Part shown: piece by piece, positions 26,904-36,249 of the stretch
Layout: every line of letters begins with the position of its first letter
How positions within the stretch are numbered: position 1 is the first letter of the stretch
Position numbers and translations under genes: made by a program
The notes under the pieces: model-generated
The model's database searches: none
What the model saw: only the letters and a program-made list of their open reading frames with translations
Told to the model about the DNA's origin: nothing
NCBI RefSeq assembly: GCF_027923765.1
Contig: NZ_AP026709.1
Coordinates: 1,917,501 to 1,981,500 of the forward strand
From: Pseudodesulfovibrio nedwellii
GTDB taxonomy: Bacteria > Desulfobacterota > Desulfovibrionia > Desulfovibrionales > Desulfovibrionaceae
Direction: 5' to 3'
Length of the DNA: 64,000 nucleotides

Positions 26904-28208
26904 GTGAATCGTATCGTCCGCAACTTCATTGACCAGCACATCCTCTCCGGCAAACAAGCCGTAGTGGTTGGCGTGGGCAAATCAGGTCTGGCCGCAGCCC
27001 GTCTTCTCGACGTGCTGGGTGCCAACGTGCGCGTGGTGGACAGAAATGAAGATGTGACCGAAGACACTCTGGGTGAACTCAAAGGGAAAGTGGAACTCGT
27101 CACCGGACCGCATAAAAAGAGACACTTCTCAGACGCGGACATCATAGTGTTCTCCCCCGGTGTGCCGGTAAAAAAACTTGCCCCGGTACTGGAAGGCATT
27201 GCTCCGCACACCATGGTCTCCGAACTGGAATTTGCTTCGTGGTTCATCGAGGCTCCCATGTTGGCTGTCACCGGTTCCAACGGCAAAACCACGACGACCA
27301 CACTCATTTCCGACATTCTGGAACAGGCTGGTCGCACGGTCTTCACGGGCGGTAACATCGGCGTCCCCCTGTGCGAATATCTGTTAGACATGGAACCCGC
27401 CGAAATCATCGTGCTTGAAGTTTCCAGCTTCCAGCTCCAAAACTGCCGTCTGTTCAAACCCCATGTCGGCGTATTCCTAAATTTTGCGGCCAACCACCTC
27501 GACTACCATGAGGACATGAACGAATACCTTGAGGCCAAGCTGACGCTGTTCAACCGCATGACCGGCGAAGACATCGCCCTCATGCACGAATCCATGCGTG
27601 ACATCATGAAGGACCGCTCCTTCACCAATGCCCATGTCCAATGGTTCGACGCAACAGACCGCTTCGACGCCCCCCATCTTCCCGGTGAACACAACCGCTC
27701 CAACGTGGAAGCCGCATGGCAGGCAGTGAAGCAGTTCGGCGTAACCAAAGAACAGGCTGCCAAAACCATCCTCAATTTCAAACCGCTGGCTCACCGCATC
27801 GAACCTGTGGGTGAGAAAAGAGGCGTCCTGTACGTCAACGATTCCAAAGCCACCACGCTAGAAGCAGCTTTAGCCGCAGTCCGCTCTTTCGATCGTCCGG
27901 TCCGCATTCTTATGGGCGGTGTTTGGAAAGGAGGCGATGTGGTCGCTTTTGCCAAGGGCATTAAAGGTTCGGTTGTTCATGTAGGTCTGTTCGGCGGAGC
28001 CAGAGAAGAACTGGAGCCAGAACTGTCCAAATCTTTCACCGTGACATGGGATGAGACGCTGGAAAAAGCGATCAAACGGCAAACTGCCAAAGCCGATGCT
28101 GGTGATGTCATCCTGCTTTCCCCGGCCACGGCCAGCTTCGATCAGTACAACGGAATGGCCCAGCGCGGCGCGGATTTCAAACGTGTAGTTGGAGGTCTCG
28201 ATGACTAA
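26904..28208 (+). CDS. murD: UDP-MurNAc-L-Ala:D-Glu ligase MurD
   Basis: 434 residues; GTG start. Adds D-glutamate to UDP-MurNAc-L-alanine. Motifs: VVVGVGKSGLAAARLL, FSPGVP, AVTGSNGKTTTTTLI (P-loop), EVSSFQLQNC, NHLDYHEDMNEY, and NDSKATTLEAALAAVRSF. Overlaps ftsW by 8 nt. Confidence 0.95.
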   Translation: MNRIVRNFIDQHILSGKQAVVVGVGKSGLAAARLLDVLGANVRVVDRNEDVTEDTLGELKGKVELVTGPHKKRHFSDADIIVFSPGVPVKKLAPVLEGIAPHTMVSELEFASWFIEAPMLAVTGSNGKTTTTTLISDILEQAGRTVFTGGNIGVPLCEYLLDMEPAEIIVLEVSSFQLQNCRLFKPHVGVFLNFAANHLDYHEDMNEYLEAKLTLFNRMTGEDIALMHESMRDIMKDRSFTNAHVQWFDATDRFDAPHLPGEHNRSNVEAAWQAVKQFGVTKEQAAKTILNFKPLAHRIEPVGEKRGVLYVNDSKATTLEAALAAVRSFDRPVRILMGGVWKGGDVVAFAKGIKGSVVHVGLFGGAREELEPELSKSFTVTWDETLEKAIKRQTAKADAGDVILLSPATASFDQYNGMAQRGADFKRVVGGLDD

Positions 28209-29325
28209 CCGACTCAACGCGAAGAAAAACGGAACCGCCAGAGGCCGCATTGATCCGTGGCTGCTCACTGCCACCATGATTCTCGGCGGCTTCGGCCTCA
28301 TCATGGTCCTGTCCGCATCCGGCATCATGGCCGAACGGGTCTATGGCGATAAATATTTCTTCTTCAAACGGCAACTCATGTTCACAGGCGTGGGCCTCGC
28401 TGCCATGTTCTGCTGCATGCAGATTCCCCGGCGCGTGCTCTACTCCATGACCTACATATGGGTCGGCATTGCCATCGTGTTACTCAGCATGTGTATCTCG
28501 CCACTCGGCGTCTCGGTCAACGGGGCCAGTCGATGGATCAACCTGGGGCCGGTCAACCTCCAGCCCCTAGAATATGCCAAAGTCGCGCTGGTCCTCTATC
28601 TCGCTTACTTTTTCGCCCGAAAACAGGACATGGTCCGCACCTTCTCGGTCGGTTTCCTGCCGCCTTTCCTCGTAACCGGCTTCCTGTGCGGCCTATTGTT
28701 GCTGCAACCCGATTTCGGTGGCGCGGTTGTCATGTCAGGCCTACTTTTCTTCATGTGTCTGGTGGGCGGCACCCGGTTCAGTTACCTGTTTATCTCACTC
28801 ATCTTCGCAGGTGGCGCGGGCTGGTTGCTCATCTCGTCCTCCCCATACCGTTTCAAACGGTGGACTGCCTTCCTCGATCCATTCGCCTCGGCACAGAATG
28901 AAGGCTACCAATTAGTACAATCCCTGTACGCCTTCGGTTCCGGCAAAATTTTCGGCACAGGCATCGGCGCAGGCCAGCGCAAACTGTTCTTCCTGCCCGA
29001 AGCACACAACGACTTCATCATGGCCGTTGTCGGCGAAGAACTCGGCTTTGTCGGCATGTCACTTTTCTTCATCGCCATTGGATTATTCCTTATCAGAGCC
29101 TTCCGCGTGACGCTCAAAGTAGAAGACCTGCAAGACAGATTCACCGCATTCGGTGTGACCTGTATTCTTGCCCTTGGCATGATCCTGAACCTCGCGGTCG
29201 TGCTGGGAACAGTACCGCCCAAGGGTGTCGCCATGCCATTCATCAGTTACGGAGGTTCCAGCCTGACCGTTTCCTTCATCTGCGCAGGCATCCTGCTGAA
29301 TCTCTCCAGGAGGGTTAAAGCATGA
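28201..29325 (+). CDS. ftsW: SEDS-family glycosyltransferase FtsW
   Basis: 374 residues, about ten membrane helices. Polymerises lipid II into glycan at the septum together with FtsI. Motifs: GLIMVLSASGIMAE near the N-terminus, GVSVNGASRWINLG, LPEAHNDFIMAVVGEELGFVG, and ISYGGSSLT near the C-terminus. ATG 28201 has GGAGG upstream and sits inside the murD stop region. Start at 28189 is possible but not needed. Confidence 0.95.
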   Translation: MTNRLNAKKNGTARGRIDPWLLTATMILGGFGLIMVLSASGIMAERVYGDKYFFFKRQLMFTGVGLAAMFCCMQIPRRVLYSMTYIWVGIAIVLLSMCISPLGVSVNGASRWINLGPVNLQPLEYAKVALVLYLAYFFARKQDMVRTFSVGFLPPFLVTGFLCGLLLLQPDFGGAVVMSGLLFFMCLVGGTRFSYLFISLIFAGGAGWLLISSSPYRFKRWTAFLDPFASAQNEGYQLVQSLYAFGSGKIFGTGIGAGQRKLFFLPEAHNDFIMAVVGEELGFVGMSLFFIAIGLFLIRAFRVTLKVEDLQDRFTAFGVTCILALGMILNLAVVLGTVPPKGVAMPFISYGGSSLTVSFICAGILLNLSRRVKA

Positions 29326-30401
29326 CGCTCAACAGAGTCATTCTCACGACAGGCGGCACAGGCGGCCACATCTTTCCGGCTCTGGCTGTTGCCACGGAAC
29401 TCACCCTGCGCAACAAGGGTGTTGAAATCATGTTCATGGGCGGCCCCGGCCCGGAAGGCGACATGGCGCGCAAACACGGCCTCCGTTTTCTGGAGCTCCC
29501 GGCCTCGGGCATTATGGGACGCGGCATTCCCGGTATTATTTCCGGCATGGGCTGGCTCGGAACAGGGATGCCCAAAGCCATCGCCGCAGTCTGGGGGTTC
29601 AAACCGGACGCAGTTATCGGTTTCGGCGGCTATGCGGGCTTTTGCCCGGTGGTTGCAGCCAAAATCCTCGGTATCCCCACGGCCATTCACGAACAAAACT
29701 CCGTTCCCGGCATGGCCAACAAGGTGCTAGGGAAAATGGTCAAACGAATTTTCTTAAGTTTCCCGGACGCCCTACGGGTATTCCCAACGCACAAGACGTA
29801 TCTCACCGGCAATCCGGTGCGACTCGACATCATTAAAGCTGCCTCCAAACGCAGAGCCCGTCCTGAAGGCAAACGAGTTCTCATACTCGGAGGCAGTCAG
29901 GGTGCACGGCCCATCAATGATGCCGTTATCAAGGCACTCCCCTCGCTCATGGAGGCAGGTGTAACCTTGGTACATCAGGCAGGCAAAATGGATTTCAATA
30001 GAGTTCGTGCCTCCTATGAAACCGCAGGAGTCGATCCTGCACAGGTATACGAATTTATCGAGGACATGGGGACTGAATACGCGCTCTGTGATCTGGCAAT
30101 ATGCCGATCTGGTGCAACAACGGTCTTCGAAATCGCGGCGGCAGGGGTTCCAGCCATTTTCGTGCCTTTCCCCCAGGCCACGCACAACCATCAGACAATG
30201 AACGCCAAAGCCATGTCGGACATCGGCGCGGCCCGGTTGCTCCCTCAGTCGGAACTGACTGGGGAATCGTTGGCAACCGCCACACTGGATTTGCTCAACA
30301 CCCCCGAGCAGTTGACCAACATGGAAACAGCGGCACGCGAATTCGCCAAGGTGAAAGCGGCCGCGGATATAGCGTCAGGGTTAGAAGCCCTGACGGCGTA
30401 G
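29322..30401 (+). CDS. murG: UDP-GlcNAc:lipid I GlcNAc transferase MurG
   Basis: 359 residues. Converts lipid I to lipid II at the inner face of the membrane. Motifs: [82 protein letters not shown] and [14 protein letters not shown]. Starts in the ftsW stop (ATGA). Confidence 0.95.
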   Translation: MTLNRVILTTGGTGGHIFPALAVATELTLRNKGVEIMFMGGPGPEGDMARKHGLRFLELPASGIMGRGIPGIISGMGWLGTGMPKAIAAVWGFKPDAVIGFGGYAGFCPVVAAKILGIPTAIHEQNSVPGMANKVLGKMVKRIFLSFPDALRVFPTHKTYLTGNPVRLDIIKAASKRRARPEGKRVLILGGSQGARPINDAVIKALPSLMEAGVTLVHQAGKMDFNRVRASYETAGVDPAQVYEFIEDMGTEYALCDLAICRSGATTVFEIAAAGVPAIFVPFPQATHNHQTMNAKAMSDIGAARLLPQSELTGESLATATLDLLNTPEQLTNMETAAREFAKVKAAADIASGLEALTA

Positions 30402-30412
30402 GAGTTATAGTT

Positions 30413-31852
30413 ATGGCAGCACAAGGACCATACCTGACTATCGGCGGCGAAGCCTGTCCGGCAATGCGAGCTCGAGTGAACACCATTCATATGGTGGGCA
30501 TCGGCGGCTCCGGCATGAACGGCATCGCAGAAGTTCTCATCAACATGGGATTTGAGATTACCGGCTCGGACTTATCTGCTTCGGCGGCAGTCAGACGGCT
30601 GGAAAAACTCGGAGCCACAGTTTTCATCGGCCATGGCGCGGACAACGTGGGCAACGCGGACGTGCTCATCAAATCCACAGCCATCCCGTCCAAAAACCCG
30701 GAACTGGTAGAAGCCCGTGAACGAGGTATTCCCATCATCCCCCGCGCTGAGATGCTGGCCGAACTCATGCGGTTGCGCACGGGTATCGCCGTTGCCGGAA
30801 CCCATGGCAAGACCACGACCACCTCGCTCATGGCGACAATTTTCACGGAAGCGGGTCTTGACCCCACCGTCATTATCGGCGGCAAGCTGAACACCTATGG
30901 AGCCAATGCCCGGCTCGGCGACGGCGATTATCTCATTGCCGAAGCCGATGAGTCAGATGGTTCGTTCCTGCGTCTATCTCCGATCATCACCGTGGTGACA
31001 AACGTGGACAAAGACCACATGGACTTCTACGACAATCAGGATGCCATCGACCTGTCATTCATCCGATTCATGAACTCCATTCCCTTCTACGGCATGAACG
31101 TGGTCTGCGGTGACGACGAGGGTGTGCAACGACTGCTGCCCCTGATCAAACGCCCGTATATGACCTATGGAATCGGCCAGCAAAACCGTCTGCGCGGCGA
31201 AATCATCAGTTCTCACCTACGCTCTCTGTTCAAAGTCTATCTGGACGGCGAAGAATGGGGCGAAGTGACTGTAGCCCAACCCGGCACTCACAACGTGCTG
31301 AACTCTTTGGCCTGCATCGGCGTGGCCCTGGAAGCGGGACTGAAAAAAGAAGACATCATCACAGGTCTTGCCAACTTCGGTGGTGTGGGCCGACGCTTTG
31401 ACCGCAAAGGCGAGCATAAGGGTGTCATGGTTGTGGATGACTACGGCCACCATCCGGCTGAGATTCAGGCCAACCTCAAAACCGCTAAGGAATGCTATCC
31501 TGACCGGCGGTTGGTTGTGGCCTTCCAGCCGCACCGTTTTTCACGGACTCAGGCTCTGTTCGGCGAATTCTGCAAGGCATTTACCGACGCGGATCTGCTC
31601 CTGCTCACGGAAATCTATCCGGCATCGGAATCACCCATTCCCGGCGTCTCCGGTCTTTCACTGGCTCAAGGCATCAAACAGGTGTCTGAAACCAAGGTGC
31701 AGTTTTTCCCGGATTTCGATTCCATCGAAAAACGACTCAAAGACACACTCAAACCCGGCGACCTGTTCATGACACAAGGAGCAGGCTCAATCTGGCGCAT
31801 CGGCGAAAACTGGCTCAACCAGCCCGACGAACCGGACGACAACGAGGAATAA
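30413..31852 (+). CDS. murC: UDP-MurNAc:L-Ala ligase MurC
   Basis: 479 residues from ATG 30413 (GGAG 8 nt upstream); the open frame runs 312 nt further back into murG but that part is only a shadow. Attaches L-alanine to UDP-MurNAc. Motifs: [68 protein letters not shown] and FQPHRFSRT. The N-terminal ~20 residues before the usual start are mildly variable, so a start at 30464 cannot be excluded. Confidence 0.94.
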   Translation: MAAQGPYLTIGGEACPAMRARVNTIHMVGIGGSGMNGIAEVLINMGFEITGSDLSASAAVRRLEKLGATVFIGHGADNVGNADVLIKSTAIPSKNPELVEARERGIPIIPRAEMLAELMRLRTGIAVAGTHGKTTTTSLMATIFTEAGLDPTVIIGGKLNTYGANARLGDGDYLIAEADESDGSFLRLSPIITVVTNVDKDHMDFYDNQDAIDLSFIRFMNSIPFYGMNVVCGDDEGVQRLLPLIKRPYMTYGIGQQNRLRGEIISSHLRSLFKVYLDGEEWGEVTVAQPGTHNVLNSLACIGVALEAGLKKEDIITGLANFGGVGRRFDRKGEHKGVMVVDDYGHHPAEIQANLKTAKECYPDRRLVVAFQPHRFSRTQALFGEFCKAFTDADLLLLTEIYPASESPIPGVSGLSLAQGIKQVSETKVQFFPDFDSIEKRLKDTLKPGDLFMTQGAGSIWRIGENWLNQPDEPDDNEE

Positions 31853-31861
31853 GGAACACAT

Positions 31862-32743
31862 ATGGGCCTTGAATTCATCTCCAATCCGTCGCTTTCCAAG
31901 CGAACGAGCTTACGCCTTGGCGGTACCGCCGAAGTGGAAGTCGTGGTGCGCGACAAACAGGACCTTGATGCCCTGTCCAATTTTCTCCTGAAAGAAACCC
32001 TGCGCCCCTTCGTTATAGGTGAAGGTTCCAACCTGCTGGCACAGGATGGTCAGCTCGACGTAGCCCTCATTCGAACAGAAACGCCTCCTGGGCCTGAACG
32101 GGTAGAAAAAAATGACGACACGCTCATCGTCCGTTGCGGTGCAGGCCAACGCCTGCCCGGACTGCTTGGATGGGCGCAAATGGCCGGTCTATCTGGCCTG
32201 GAAGGACTCACTGGCATCCCCGGTTCCGTGGGTGGATGCGTGGCCATGAACGCAGGCTCCTATGGCACGGAAATAGGAGATCTCGTGACCCGTGTCAGAC
32301 TCTGGGCGCCCGGTCAGGGGCTTATCTGGCTGGACCGTGACCAATGCGAATTTTCTTATCGCCATTTCTCTCCCGCTATTGCCATGGGTAAATGCCTAAT
32401 CTGGGAAGTGGAAATGGCCCTGAGCGAAGCCGATCCAAAAAAAGTCCGCAAGACCATGCAAGAAAACTACGAAAAGAAGAAATCCACCCAGCCAGTCACG
32501 GCCAGAACCGCTGGATGCGTATTCAAAAATCCTGAAGGACACAGTGCGGGCCGACTGCTCGACAAGGTAGGGATGAAGGGCGCCAGACTCGGCGACATGC
32601 TTTTTTCGGACATCCATGCAAATTTCCTCGTCAACAAGGGCAAAGGGACCAGTTCGGCCGCTCTGGAGCTTATTGAAATGGGCCGTATCGCCGTCAAAGA
32701 GCAATTTGACGTCAACCTCGAACTGGAGGTCATCATACTGTGA
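31862..32743 (+). CDS. murB: UDP-N-acetylenolpyruvoylglucosamine reductase MurB
   Basis: 293 residues. FAD enzyme that reduces enolpyruvyl-UDP-GlcNAc to UDP-MurNAc with NADPH. Motifs: TSLRLGGTAEVEVVV, VIGEGSNLLAQDG, LEGLTGIPGSVGGCVAMNAG, CEFSYRHFS, AGCVFKNPEGHSAGRLLD and HANFLVNKG. Lies between murC and ftsQ; its stop contains the ftsQ GTG (GTGA). Confidence 0.95.
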   Translation: MGLEFISNPSLSKRTSLRLGGTAEVEVVVRDKQDLDALSNFLLKETLRPFVIGEGSNLLAQDGQLDVALIRTETPPGPERVEKNDDTLIVRCGAGQRLPGLLGWAQMAGLSGLEGLTGIPGSVGGCVAMNAGSYGTEIGDLVTRVRLWAPGQGLIWLDRDQCEFSYRHFSPAIAMGKCLIWEVEMALSEADPKKVRKTMQENYEKKKSTQPVTARTAGCVFKNPEGHSAGRLLDKVGMKGARLGDMLFSDIHANFLVNKGKGTSSAALELIEMGRIAVKEQFDVNLELEVIIL

Positions 32744-33606
32744 GTACCCTGACCATGGGCAAACAGAGCCGTCTTTCTCTCAACAACAAACGGAGCAAGC
32801 GAAACAATACGCTCAGGCGTAAACCGAAATCTCCGCGCAGGTTGACAGGTACAGGCCAGTTCATTGTCCGCACTATTATGAGTCTGCTTGCCCTGTCGCT
32901 CATCGCTGTTCTCGGCGTGGGGCTGCTCTACGGGTATAGACTCATGACGTCTCATCCCTATTTCGAACTCAAGGAAATCCACGTCACCGGCAATGACCGG
33001 TTGACCCATGGCGATATTTTGAACAATGCAAATGTGGCCCTTGGTCTCAACTGCATGGAAATGAACGTGGGAGAGGTTGAGCGTAAACTCTCGGCTAATC
33101 CGTGGATCAAATCCGTGACCGTACGCCGAGATCTTCCCAACCGACTGTATATCAAGGTGCAGGAAAAAGTTCCGGCTTTCTGGACCCGTAAGGGCGACGG
33201 CCTCTATTTTGCGGATGCACAGGGTGAGGACATCGCCCCCATGAATCCCGGCGAACTGGCCTCCCTGCCCATCTTAAGCGTAGCGGAAGGATTGGAAGAA
33301 GGACCACGAGTACTCACTGGCATCCTACAAAAGATCAAGGATGGGCAAACGCCTTTCACGCAATCTCAGGCGGCCTGGATCAAATTGACCAGCGCACACG
33401 AAATGGAAATTTACCTGGACGGCCACGATATGGGCAAAGGACTGACAATCAAACTTTCCACCGACAGATGGGAAGTACAGTTAGAACGCCTCAAGGTGGT
33501 CTGGCGCGACCTCATGCGCAGAAATGAATTCAAGAACGCCGCAATTATCGCGGCCAGTGGCGATAAGATTTGGATAAAGAAGCGTACTTTTCCCACAGCG
33601 GGATAA
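32740..33606 (+). CDS. ftsQ: cell division protein FtsQ
   Basis: 288 residues: a basic cytoplasmic tail, one membrane helix (TIMSLLALSLIAVLGVGLLY), a POTRA domain (YFELKEIHVTGNDRLTHGDI ... NPWIKSVTVRRDLPNRLYI) and a periplasmic FtsQ-type beta domain. Part of the FtsQLB complex that recruits late division proteins. GTG start in the murB stop. Confidence 0.92.
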   Translation: MSTLTMGKQSRLSLNNKRSKRNNTLRRKPKSPRRLTGTGQFIVRTIMSLLALSLIAVLGVGLLYGYRLMTSHPYFELKEIHVTGNDRLTHGDILNNANVALGLNCMEMNVGEVERKLSANPWIKSVTVRRDLPNRLYIKVQEKVPAFWTRKGDGLYFADAQGEDIAPMNPGELASLPILSVAEGLEEGPRVLTGILQKIKDGQTPFTQSQAAWIKLTSAHEMEIYLDGHDMGKGLTIKLSTDRWEVQLERLKVVWRDLMRRNEFKNAAIIAASGDKIWIKKRTFPTAG

Positions 33607-33654
33607 ACGCATCAAAATATTACAGGATTACCGGGAATAACAGAGGAGTTACTT

Positions 33655-34890
33655 ATGGCTAGAAATGATTTAATCGTCGGATTGGACGTCGGCACCACCA
33701 AGATATGCACTGTGGTGGGCGAGGCCTCTGAGACTGGCGTCGACATCATCGGCATCGGCACGGCTCCCAGCACAGGTCTGCGTCGAGGCGTGGTCGTCAA
33801 CATCGAAAAGACGGTCCAATGCATCAAAAAATCGCTTGAGGATGCCGAACTCATGGCCGGATGTGACATCCGCACGGTCTACGCCGGAATCGCCGGAAGC
33901 CATATTCAGGGCTTCAACTCTCATGGCGTGATCGCAGTCAAGGGTGGCGAAGTCACCCAACGCGACGTGGACCGCGTCATCGAGGCAGCCAAGGCCATCG
34001 CCATCCCCATGGATCGCGAAGTCCTACACACACTGCCACAAGAATTTATCGTGGATGACCAGCGAGGCATAGCCGATCCGCTCGGCATGGCTGGTGTTCG
34101 CCTTGAGGTGAAGGTCCACATCGTTACCGGTGCGGTCACTTCTGCCCAGAACATCATCCGTTCGTGCAACCGTTCAGGGCTGGACGTTTCCAACATCGTT
34201 TTGGAATCACTTGCATCCAGCAAGGCCGTACTTTCCCCCGAAGAAAGGGAAATCGGCGTGGCTCTGGTCGATATCGGCGGTGGAACCACGGACATCGCAG
34301 TCTTTTCCAAAGACTCCATCAAGCACACCAGCGTCCTTGCACTCGGTGGTCATAACCTGACCAACGATATCGCATATGGCCTGCGGACACCCATGATGTC
34401 GGCGGAAAAGATCAAGATGGACTTCGGCTGCGCCATGGCTGATCTGGTCACGCAGGAAGAAATCATCGAAGTCCCGAGCGTGGGCGGACGTGAGTCCAGA
34501 AAAATGAGCAAGCGCGTGCTGTCAGAGATCTGCGAACCGCGCTGCGAAGAGATTCTTGCACTGGTCGATCAGGAACTCATCAAATCCGGGTTCAAGAACA
34601 TGATCGCGGCAGGCGTAGTCCTGACCGGCGGCACAGTCATGATCGAAGGTATGCAAGAACTTGCCGAACAAATTTTCGACCTGCCGGTACGCATCGGAAT
34701 TCCGGGTGAAGGCATTGGCGGCCTGACCGCTGAAGTCCGCAGCCCGAAATATGCCACGGCGGTCGGTCTGCTGCTCCACGGGGCCGAAGAGGAAGGCCTG
34801 CACAAGGTCCGGCCCTTCAAGATTCGCGACGATTCCGGTTTCGACCGTATCGTGTCGCGCATGAAAAAGTGGTTCACAGACATTGCTTAA
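33655..34890 (+). CDS. ftsA: cell division protein FtsA
   Basis: 411 residues, an actin-like ATPase that tethers FtsZ to the membrane. Motifs: VGLDVGTTKICTVVGE (phosphate 1), the 1C subdomain around GSHIQGFNSHGVIAV, GVALVDIGGGTTDIAVF (phosphate 2), and AGVVLTGGTVMIEG (adenosine). It ends in an amphipathic helix (FDRIVSRMKKWFTDIA), the membrane-targeting sequence. GAGGAG lies upstream of the ATG. Confidence 0.95.
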   Translation: MARNDLIVGLDVGTTKICTVVGEASETGVDIIGIGTAPSTGLRRGVVVNIEKTVQCIKKSLEDAELMAGCDIRTVYAGIAGSHIQGFNSHGVIAVKGGEVTQRDVDRVIEAAKAIAIPMDREVLHTLPQEFIVDDQRGIADPLGMAGVRLEVKVHIVTGAVTSAQNIIRSCNRSGLDVSNIVLESLASSKAVLSPEEREIGVALVDIGGGTTDIAVFSKDSIKHTSVLALGGHNLTNDIAYGLRTPMMSAEKIKMDFGCAMADLVTQEEIIEVPSVGGRESRKMSKRVLSEICEPRCEEILALVDQELIKSGFKNMIAAGVVLTGGTVMIEGMQELAEQIFDLPVRIGIPGEGIGGLTAEVRSPKYATAVGLLLHGAEEEGLHKVRPFKIRDDSGFDRIVSRMKKWFTDIA

Positions 34891-34954
34891 GGAATGAGCT
34901 TTTTTTGAGGATACAGGGAACATTCAACAGGGAATATTCTGAGGAGGACACGTA

Positions 34955-36217
34955 ATGGAATACTTTGAAATCGAACATGAAAGTAACGCTAAAATCAAAG
35001 TCGTCGGTTGTGGCGGCGGTGGTGGTAATGCAGTCAACAACATGATCCAATCCGCGCTCAAAGGCGTGAAATTCATCGTTGCGAACACTGACCATCAGGA
35101 CATTGACAAATCTCTGGCCGAACACAAAATCCAGATCGGCGAAAAGCTGACCAAGGGACTTGGCGCAGGAGCCAACCCGGAAATCGGTCGCTCGGCTGCC
35201 ATGGAATCCGTGGATCATATCCGCGAGGCTCTGGAAGGCGCTGACATGGTCTTCATCACCGCCGGAATGGGCGGCGGTACCGGCACTGGCTCCGCTCCAG
35301 TCGTGGCTCAGGTGGCCAAGGAACTCGGCGCGCTCACCGTTGGTGTCGTAACCAAGCCTTTTTATTTTGAAGGCAAACGTCGTCTGGAACAAGCTGACGA
35401 GGGTGCCAAGGCACTGTCTGAAGTGGTGGATTCCATCATCACCATCCCCAACGACCGTCTGCTCCAGTTGGCCGCCAAAAAGGCATCCTTCTCCGACATG
35501 CTGAAAAAAGCTGATGAAGTCCTGTACTACGCAGTCAAGGGTATCGCTGATCTGATTACCGTACACGGCTTGATCAACCTCGACTTTGCGGACGTAAAAG
35601 CCGCCATGTCCAGCTCCGGCATGGCACTCATGGGCACCGGAATCGCTTCCGGCGAAACTCGTGCCAAAGAAGCAGCCATGAAGGCTATCACCAGCCCACT
35701 GCTGGAAGATGTCTCCATCGAAGGCGCCAAAGGCGTACTTATCAACATCACCTGCGGCCCGGACATGCTCATTGATGAGGTTTCCGAAGCAGCAGATATT
35801 ATTTACAAAGAAGCACATGACGACGCCGAGATCTTCTTCGGTACGGTCTTTGACCCGGATGCAGGCGACGAAATGCGCATCACTGTCATCGCCACCGGCA
35901 TCGAAACCGTCATGGAAGATGCCGAACCTGTCCTGAGCAAGGCTGAACAGCAGAAAGTTCTGTTACTCGGCAAGCCTCGCGGTATGGGACAGCCTGCTGC
36001 AGACACGCAGCCTCGTCGTTCTGGTCACCAGCAGGTGCTCAACACCGACCGAAACATTCCTGCGTACCTGCGCAAGGCCGGTGGAGAATTGAACACCACG
36101 GAAGCACCGTCCATACAACAGACTCGTCGAGTCGTTGCCGGTCCCGGTGAAGAAGAGTTCATTTTCGAAGATGACAACTTCGAAGTCCCGGCCTTCATCC
36201 GAAAGAATGTTGACTAG
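34955..36217 (+). CDS. ftsZ: tubulin-like division GTPase FtsZ
   Basis: 420 residues. Forms the Z ring. Motifs: [27 protein letters not shown], the tubulin signature [13 protein letters not shown], and [10 protein letters not shown]. The linker after residue ~320 ends in [11 protein letters not shown], the conserved C-terminal peptide that binds FtsA and other partners. A second similar peptide ([11 protein letters not shown]) occurs ~45 residues earlier. AGGAGGACACGTA precedes the ATG. Confidence 0.97.
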   Translation: MEYFEIEHESNAKIKVVGCGGGGGNAVNNMIQSALKGVKFIVANTDHQDIDKSLAEHKIQIGEKLTKGLGAGANPEIGRSAAMESVDHIREALEGADMVFITAGMGGGTGTGSAPVVAQVAKELGALTVGVVTKPFYFEGKRRLEQADEGAKALSEVVDSIITIPNDRLLQLAAKKASFSDMLKKADEVLYYAVKGIADLITVHGLINLDFADVKAAMSSSGMALMGTGIASGETRAKEAAMKAITSPLLEDVSIEGAKGVLINITCGPDMLIDEVSEAADIIYKEAHDDAEIFFGTVFDPDAGDEMRITVIATGIETVMEDAEPVLSKAEQQKVLLLGKPRGMGQPAADTQPRRSGHQQVLNTDRNIPAYLRKAGGELNTTEAPSIQQTRRVVAGPGEEEFIFEDDNFEVPAFIRKNVD

Positions 36218-36249
36218 GACCATGAAAACTCACGTGGAGGAAAACCGCT

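Noticed and set aside
25604-27493. Two ~290-codon minus-strand frames opposite mraY and murD
   Set aside because: Low-complexity translations antisense to conserved genes.
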